DNA of 64,000 nucleotides. It comes from Prochilodus magdalenae (taxonomy: Eukaryota > Chordata > Actinopteri > Characiformes > Prochilodontidae). This document shows positions 56,815 to 64,000 of this stretch, piece by piece. The first letter of the stretch is position 1. Each line of letters starts with the position of its first letter. Location: assembly GCA_024036415.1 (NCBI GenBank), contig JAMWET010000060.1, positions 248,001-312,000 on the forward strand. Direction: 5' to 3'. The notes under the pieces were generated by a model. It ran no database searches. It was not told the DNA's origin and worked only from the letters and a program-made list of their open reading frames with translations. The translations under genes and the position numbers were made by a program.

Positions 56815-57472
56815 TGCGAGCTGCTGCACCACCACTGACAGCACTGTGGAGGCTAAGCTAAGCTAACCCAGGTGCCTGCTGCTTTCTGCACGTCAGCGCT
56901 GTTTCACAGACCACCAACTGAATACTGAAAAATACCGAAACGTTGGAGTAAGTACGGACTCTCTATTTGACAGAAGACAGTCAGCGTTCGCAGAGCTAGC
57001 ACTAGCTACCTAGCAGCTCGGTCAGTGTGTTTATGTCCTAGGTAAGTTGGAGCAGGTCAGCGAAAGCAGCTCAAACCAGCAAGTACACCTTAGTCTTAGG
57101 GAAAACACCTACACCCATGGAAAGATCTCAGAGCTAGGAATCACTGGAAGACCAGACATGCTGCTGGGTGTAAACTCGACTCATGAAACCCTCAGCGGGA
57201 CCGCAGGTACTGACGGACGGTTTCAGACCAGGTCAAAACGTAACAGCAGTGAATGAAGGGCCACACGAGTTCCTGCCCTGCTTCTGCAGAGAGGGTTTGG
57301 CTCGGACATTCAGATCGTTAGCGATCATAATAGACTGTGCACATTCAAAGTGGCATATTTTCTTAAACAGTGGGATCAAAATCTCGGATTAAAACTGATT
57401 TTGGTGAGAGTTTCACCAAAAGCTGCACTAAAAAGAAAGTGTCTTTTCCCCAGACGAGGAGAACAGACTGAG

Positions 57473-60400
57473 ATGAGAGCGGTTCTGACATTTCTCTACA
57501 TCTGTATATCGGTCCCTGTGATCAGAGGCACCCTCTCAAAAACAGATGGCAAAAAGTCCAGTAAAGTGCAGGAAGCTGAGGTAAAACCCATATACTGATT
57601 TTGAATCTGCTTGATATGTAAATGTAATTATTTATGGGGTAATTGCATGGATTAAAAAATTATTTGAATTAAACATCTAGTTTGAAATCATAATAAAGGA
57701 ACGAGGAAATGAGGCAGTGTGACTGTTGCTCTTGTTTTTAAAGCTGTGTGTGTGTGTGTGTCTTAGACAGTGGTAGCAGAGAGACCAGTGCATGAGAGGG
57801 GCCTGGTCGTGACAGACCCCCATTGGAGAGATGTAGTCAAAGAAGAAAAGAGATATTGCCCTCACACCATCTCAACACACCACTTCCAGGGAGCAGTGTT
57901 GGGCTACATCACACCGGTGACTTTTCTCTTCATGCTTCTTCACATGACCATTGTATATATCTCTGCACTTACAGTGTGTGTCTGTATAAGGTAGTCCTGT
58001 TGTGTTGGTAGCATCCTTTGCAAGTGAAGTATTCCTCAGAGAAGACTTTGAAAGCCATTTGAGCAGTTGGAGGAGTTTTAGAGAGGTTGCATCGTCTTAT
58101 TGGCAGGTCTTATTGACGTATTGTGCGACATACCAGTTGTGGGGATGCTACCATACCACACTGTTGGACGCAATGACGGCACACACCAGCAACATTCAGG
58201 ACTTTGGAGACCTACTCGAACCATGGAGAAGGAAGACCGATGGATTTTTCCCAACAGTGACCCAACAGCTACAACTGCTGACATTGAGCTAGTAGTGATG
58301 CCCTCCATTAGCCATCCCTGTTGCAGACGGCTGCCCAACGCAGAACCATGACGATGCCCTTACCATTACGTCAACGTCACCAAAGACTGGAATCGTCCTA
58401 GACTGTCATGGTGTGACTCAGAATGGCACCAGATCAGCTTCAGGGATGAGTCCCGCTGGTGGAGACGACCAACAGCTCTGTGTGTAGAGGGACCGTGGTC
58501 AGCACCAAGGTGAACGGATTGTTGTCATGCGTCACACGTCCAGAAGGCCTGGTGTCACTCCAGCTCCACAGGCACTATCTGCAGAGCTGTGTGAGAATAT
58601 TATAGCTGCACAGGATGGATTATCACAGGACACCATTAGGAACCTCTACAACTCCATTTTGAGAATCGGCCCAACACTATATTGCCCATATCTAAATTTA
58701 TCATCATTTATTGTTCCTAGTTAAATTTACCTTCCTTCCAATAGCATTGCAATCACACATGTTCTTCTGGGTGCAACTAATTATTTGATGATGAGTACAT
58801 ATGTAAATAAATGAAAAGTATTCTACCAAGATTGAACATTTCCTAACAGCTAAAAAGGTCTCTTCCGTTTCCTTACTCGTGTGTCCTTCAGTGGAACTCC
58901 CATGGCTATGACATTGCTAAGATGTTTGGGCCTAAACTGACCTCAGTTTCTCCAGTGTGGCTGCAGCTCAGACGCAGGGGTCCAGAGAGCTTTCACATCA
59001 CTGGCCTGCATGACCATGACCCTGGTGAGTAATCACCTATGTTTTTACGTAAAGGAGCGGTTTAGTTACAAGTTAGCGTAGCAAGTTACTCTTGTTTTGT
59101 TTTTGTTAATATGTGAGGTTCAAAATGATTTTAGGTCTTCTGTTGATCATTTTTCCAGTGTGTGAGTGAGCTCTATTTCAGGACTGATTTGTTACATGAC
59201 AAATTATTTTTACAATATCAACTTTTGGGCTGATACCCATTACCCATACCCAACCCATGGGCTGATTGGGTTTTTTAATGACTCTCGATTAAGGTATATT
59301 GTTATTACACCTTGTTTATCATTTAAACACATTTTACATTGTGTGCACATTTCATGATAAATGGATCAGCAGATGTGCTCCGGAATTACTTGGAATGAAA
59401 CTGTATTACATTCACTTGCATTAAATTATTAGATACATGTAGCTTTTGCCTTTTATTGCAGCAGATGAAAACACATCCAGTTTATATTCTAGAAACATGA
59501 AATATGATTGTGATTATGAAAACTAACAGTAACCAAGTTGTATTAGGCAGTTATGTAATCCTTATTATAATACTAACAATCCATCAGTTTGAATAATAAC
59601 AATATATTGAACACAGTTATATACTTTTAAGACTAATTTTGAAAATGAATTATTATTTTTAACAGGTTGGGTTAAAGGTGTGAGGAAAGCAAACAAAAAA
59701 AATAAAATATGTAAGTATTTTCTCCCCATAGATTGTGATTGACACACTTCTCTGACGTTTGGTGAACAGAAGTCATGATTTTTTGGGTAATATTAACTGA
59801 TGTTCAGCTTTTTTACCCATCACTGTTTTTTGTAGTACCTCGGTTGTTATTTGACGGCTGGTCTTATCAGGACTACATGAGTGTGCTGGACAGTGAGGAT
59901 GAGATTGAGGAGATCGGAAGGGAGGTGGTTGAGGTGGCGAAGGTACGGTGGAACATTAAAATGTTGTGCTGCTTTTGTGATACGAGCAGTTACATGTAAA
60001 ACATGTCTTTGTACACCCCATGCTTTAGTCACGTTACAATACAACTTTCATTACAAAGGTTTATGGATGGTTTAAAATCAGTTTATTAATGATTGTGAAT
60101 CAGATCATATGACAAACATTAAAAAGCAGACAGGTTATACCTTATAATTCTGAATGATGGAGAGGACAACACAAAATCCATATCCAGCAAAATTACCTTA
60201 AACAAGCTTTAACAGCTTAGATTAATGTGGTCTCACTATTTGACAATAGTTTTGACAAAAACCTTTTTATTTATGTGATGGATGGATGGATGGATGGATA
60301 GATTTGAAGGAAATTTAGCAGCCAGTAGCAGTTACAAAATACAATACAGTAATACAATACATGATAAGGGTGATACATTGTGAACATAGGTAAGTGAAGG

Positions 60401-62885
60401 ACAGGCAAAAATGATTAACTATAAATAATACCCCAGCTATAGATGAATATCTCAGTTATTACTTATTACACTATTTCTACAAATATCACTGTTATAACTG
60501 CTTATTCAAGTGTTAAATAGGTGTTCATGACCTAATAAATAAATGTGTGTTTTTTTGTGTTGCATTTTAGGCTGAGGGATTTGATGGCTACACTCTGGAA
60601 CTGTGGAGTCAGCTGGGAGGCAACAAGAGAAAGTCAGTGTATCAGTGTGTATGTGTGTGAGAACGAGAGATTAAATGAATGTGTGAATAAGACTGTGGAT
60701 GTGTTGACCCTGACTGCATATTTTCAGTATTCTGTTAAAGCCGCTGGTATTGTACAGAGCTCCGCTGCTCTGAACTTACTGCTAAGTGTGTGTTGTGCCA
60801 CCTATGTGATACAGGGAGCTGATTCACCTAGTCATACACCTGTGCAAGTTCCTGAAGGCTGGAAAGCTTACCTGCATTCTGGTCATTCCTCCAGCTGTCA
60901 GCCCCGGGTAAATAACACCTCAAATGATCAGTCTGTTACTGTTCAAAACCAAATACTGTGTGCAGTAGGGTAGCATGCTGCTGCACACAAATGTCCGTGG
61001 ACCATGCAGACCCACTTGCTGCTTTATTTCTGATCTTGTGCACATTTTGCTTGTTTTGTGTTTAGGACAAACCAGCCAGGCATGTTTGGGCAGGAAGACT
61101 TTGAGAAGCTGGCCCCCCATGTGGATGCATTTAGTTTGATGACTTATGATTATTCCAGCCCTGGCAGGTTAGATCCACAGTACACAAACAGAGGAACAAG
61201 AAATGTCTTATGTGGTTTACTGAGTCCTGACTTCTTTTTGGCTAGTAACTTGAATTTAGTTGTTTAATAATAGTGTGAGAAATTCCACCTGCTGAGACAA
61301 ATGGTAGGGTTTTAGTGCTCTGCTCCTGTTTGGAAACAGGAAGCTAGGATAATTGAAGTCAGACATAGTTTATAGATGTTCATCTGGTTACACAGACCAA
61401 CTTGTATAACCTGTATATTTGGTGTTCAGTTCAACTTATTAAATGTCATGAGATGGAAAAGATCTTATATATAGGTTAACAAGTCACACAAAAAACTAAC
61501 ACTCCTGGCCAAATGACGTGTTTAGTTGATTAGTAAAAGTTAACACATCATCTACAAAGAACACACTTAAATATAATAGTTTTCTGCATCTTTTAGTGCA
61601 CACATTTGTTCTCTGTAGTTCTCTGTTCCCTCTCCATTAAATGAGCCCAAACGACAGTATATATCCATTATAAAGTGCAACTGCTTGTGTGAAATTGGAC
61701 AGTGATTAGATGAGTCTGTGGTGATGTTGTTTTTATATGCCCATGTAAGGTCAAGGTTAATCTTCAGACTGGTGTTTTGTGTGCTGTAGGCCTGGCCCTA
61801 GCTCCCCTCTGCCCTGGATGCGAGAGTGTGTGTTGAAACTGGCCCCACAGACGCAATGGAGACACAAGATTCTGCTGGGTTTTAACCTGTACGGCCTTGA
61901 CTTCTCCAGCCAAGGAGGGGCTGAGCCCCTTTTGGGGGGCAGGTATGAGAGCAGCAGAATTACTGTAATAGAGAGTTTATCAATACAATCTAGCTAAATA
62001 CTGAATTATTAAGTTTAAGTCACTATTGCTAGCTAAATAACAGTATGTACAAATTTAGCAGCAGTTTTTTAAAACACACTTTATAACAGATTATATGTTT
62101 AGTATTTAGAGTTGTATGTATAAAAGTAAGAACACTGTGGTCATATAGGGAGTACATTACCTCACCTTAGTGATTCTCATATACTCTGGGAAGTGAATAT
62201 AAGTAGACGTCCATATTTTAACCCTTTTGGTAAAAAATAAAACATACAGTGTGGCCTGTGTAAACGCTGACAGCAGTTTACACACACACACACACACTTT
62301 TTTTCTTACCTCGGTTCCCTTTTCTCTTTTGGCCTCTTGTAGGTACATTGAGCTACTAAAGGAGGTCAAGCCTAAGCTACTTTGGGATGAATACTCAGGA
62401 GAGCACTACTTCAATTACAGAAGGTTTGAAACACACACAGAAATAAGCACACAGGGCTGTCTCATCTAGACATAGCCATGCATTGTGGAGGCTCCTGTAG
62501 TTACTACGGTTCTGAGATGTTTCTCGTGTGTTAGTAACATTTGTTTCCTTCCCTTTTTCACACATTCCGAACAATTTGTTAACTAACAGAATTAACTGTG
62601 AATAATGATAACACTGAATCTCGCTTCTTCATATTTTTAGGAGTAATGGATTAAAACATGTAGTCTATTACCCAACTCTGAAGGTAAGATGCTCTGTATC
62701 GGTCTGTATTTCTGAAATAGTAAATATTTGTGAAAGATATAGTTACAATGAAATACCAATTACAGAAGCTTTTCCTTTCTTTTTAGTCCCTCCAGCTACG
62801 GATTGCTCTGGCAGCAGAACTTGGCACAGGAATTTCTATGTGGGAACTCGGACAAGGCTTGGACTATTTCTATGACCTTTTGTAA
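57473..62885 (+). CDS. chid1: Chitinase domain-containing protein 1 (SI-CLP)
   Basis: Secreted and lysosomal glyco_hydro_18-fold protein. The human form binds saccharides and LPS and associates with stabilin-1. Twelve coding exons: 57473-57580, 57767-57916, 58892-59024, 59666-59710, 59836-59942, 60571-60632, 60815-60907, 61066-61167, 61790-61942, 62343-62423, 62641-62683, 62787-62885. They join in frame to 391 aa (human 393). A signal peptide (residues 1-19, ISVPVIRG) precedes the conserved [61 protein letters not shown] and [14 protein letters not shown]. The GH18 catalytic signature DGxDxDxE is replaced by DGYTLELW (residues 186-193), lacking the second and third Asp and the catalytic Glu, so hydrolysis is unlikely. 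A 5' UTR exon begins after the acceptor at 57453. Confidence 0.97.
58180..58777 (+). mobile_element. Tc1/mariner-type transposon fragment in chid1 intron 2
   Basis: Plus-strand DNA reads [23 protein letters not shown] around 58395-58465, the W..V.FSDESRF region of Tc1-family transposases, followed by [13 protein letters not shown]. It then runs to a terminus CTTCTGGGTGCAAC at 58764-58777, shared with the fragment at 15635-16010. No matching left end was found and frames are interrupted, so it is a dead 3' part. Sequence back to about 58000 may also belong to it. Confidence 0.7.
60279..60302 (+). repeat. GATG tetranucleotide microsatellite
   Basis: About five GATG units in a chid1 intron. Confidence 0.85.
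62151..62190 (+). repeat. Exact 40-bp direct repeat, copy 2 (chid1 intron)
   Basis: Identical to 56239-56278. It lies in the intron between the exons ending at 61942 and starting at 62343. Confidence 0.85.
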
Positions 62886-63004
62886 ATTGGACTGGGACCA
62901 CTATTGCACACATGGGCACACAGATACTAACTTGTTTCATCTTCCCAAATACAGATGTGTTATGGTACATTGTTATTTATGACAATGCAAGTGCAGAGCA
63001 TGCC

Positions 63005-63010
63005 AATAAA
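63005..63010 (+). terminator. chid1 polyadenylation signal
   Basis: AATAAA 120 bases after the chid1 stop codon. Confidence 0.75.
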
Positions 63011-63892
63011 ATTATTTTTACTATTTCTGTTTTTTTGTAATCTGTAATGCACTGAAATGAAAGCTGGTATTTCAAGTAATTTGGAGTATGTAGTCCTGTT
63101 CATATGTACATATCCATACATATATATACACACACACACACAACAGCATTTTTTAAATATTTTTAAATATTTTTATTAAACATAATTAATAATTATGATT
63201 AATCACTTCACATTTAAACACAGACATTTAAAAAAAATACTGAAATTGTATATGTATGGTTATGTTTATTATAGACATAATCATAGTAAATGTATCATTT
63301 CCAAATACTTTTTTTTTTTTTTTAATTTTTAAATTTTCATTTTTGTCTACTGGTCAGTAGAATGGTCTATAGATTCAATCACCCAATCCTAAGGCCCCCT
63401 TTAACCTGTGGATATCACTGCCACTGCAGCCTTACCATATCAGCACTACATAAAGAGAAAATCAGCATTGTTCACACACATTTACAGAAGTTGGACAGTA
63501 ACTTGTATTCAACAGCCACGCGGTTTGCCCCGTTTGCTTCTACATAGTCAAAATGAAGAAGCATGGCTACATATTACAAAGCTCCAAATGATTATCACTC
63601 GGCTTCCTGTGAGAAATGAACAGGAAGTGCTGTTTATATGCTCATGTTTCCTAAATATGACAAATATCTTCACAACCTCTTAAACCTATTTATTCATATT
63701 TTAAGGCAATAGAACTGGCCATTCACCCCATCAAACATTAAAACAATAATTATTTATTTTCTGCAGTTACAGCTTAACACATGTAGTAATATATTGGTCC
63801 ACATTTTTTCCCCCATCAAGTAAAGTTGTCCTTTCCTCATGTACAGAGGTGCCAGGGGATCAGACTGCTGTGCAGATAAACAGGTGAGGCTT
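63011..63892. other. Convergent spacer between chid1 and gatd1
   Basis: AT-rich DNA with a short CA run at 63130-63142, T runs and no gene seen. The right part is presumably gatd1 3' UTR read on the minus strand. Confidence 0.5.
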
Positions 63893-64000
63893 TTACCTGC
63901 CGCTGTTGCACAGCAGGATCAGGTTGTTTACTGCAATTGTGGTGGACTGAACATTCTGACCCGTCACTAGGTGGCGATCCAAGACCACGTGTACTGCATC
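63893..64000 (-). CDS. gatd1: GATD1 (PDDC1), terminal exon, cut by window end
   Basis: Read on the minus strand from 64000, the frame gives [20 protein letters not shown] followed by [15 protein letters not shown] and a TAA at 63893-63895. This matches the C-terminus I know for GATD1/PDDC1, a DJ-1/PfpI-superfamily (class I glutamine amidotransferase-like) protein, especially the [14 protein letters not shown] stretch. Only the last 35 codons are present, so the active-site region cannot be judged. It converges on chid1, which is also its neighbour in human 11p15.5. Confidence 0.85.
   Translation of the reverse strand, partial: DAVHVVLDRHLVTGQNVQSTTIAVNNLILLCNSGR

Overview
The window is nuclear DNA of a teleost fish, probably an otophysan (characin, electric-fish or catfish type). 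The genes have introns with ordinary GT-AG splice sites. The intergenic DNA is AT-rich and carries GATA, CA and TA microsatellites, Tc1/mariner remnants and small interspersed repeats of kinds seen in otophysan genomes. The species assignment is inference only. I reassembled the exons by hand: every multi-exon gene below closes in one reading frame and comes close to the length I remember for its human counterpart.

Layout, left to right. (1) 212-2259, plus: the last seven exons of incenp, the chromosomal passenger scaffold. (2) 4500-9750, plus: a prion protein gene with a GC-rich non-coding first exon and one intronless coding exon (539 aa). (3) 10351-14740: a 4.4-kb minisatellite of about 125 copies of a 35-bp unit. 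(4) 15-20 kb: no gene found, only mobile-element debris. (5) 20649-21729 (minus) and 24457-25440 (plus): two divergently arranged, GC-rich class A GPCR paralogues. (6) 29834-41489, minus: morc2, 26 coding exons, 1035 aa. (7) 44058-47012, minus: tmem219-like, five exons, 306 aa. (8) 48747-55632, plus: thoc5, 19 coding exons, 684 aa. (9) 57473-62885, plus: chid1, 12 coding exons, 391 aa. (10) 63893-64000, minus: the terminal exon of gatd1 (pddc1), cut by the window end.

The genes do not form one pathway. They include chromosome segregation (incenp), chromatin silencing (morc2), mRNA export (thoc5), lysosomal/secreted proteins (chid1), membrane signalling (tmem219-like, the GPCRs) and a GPI-anchored surface protein (prion). 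From general knowledge, morc2 and thoc5 are neighbours on human 22q12 and chid1 and gatd1 on human 11p15.5, so the window joins two ancestral blocks.

Most notable: the 35-bp minisatellite with an internal higher-order duplication; the unusual GPCR pair, one with a hidden C-terminal exon; a perfect 14-bp CLEAR/E-box palindrome in front of chid1; a duplicated exon and a GC-AG intron in incenp; and several datable transposon insertions inside introns. I found no convincing evidence of a wholly new multi-gene system.
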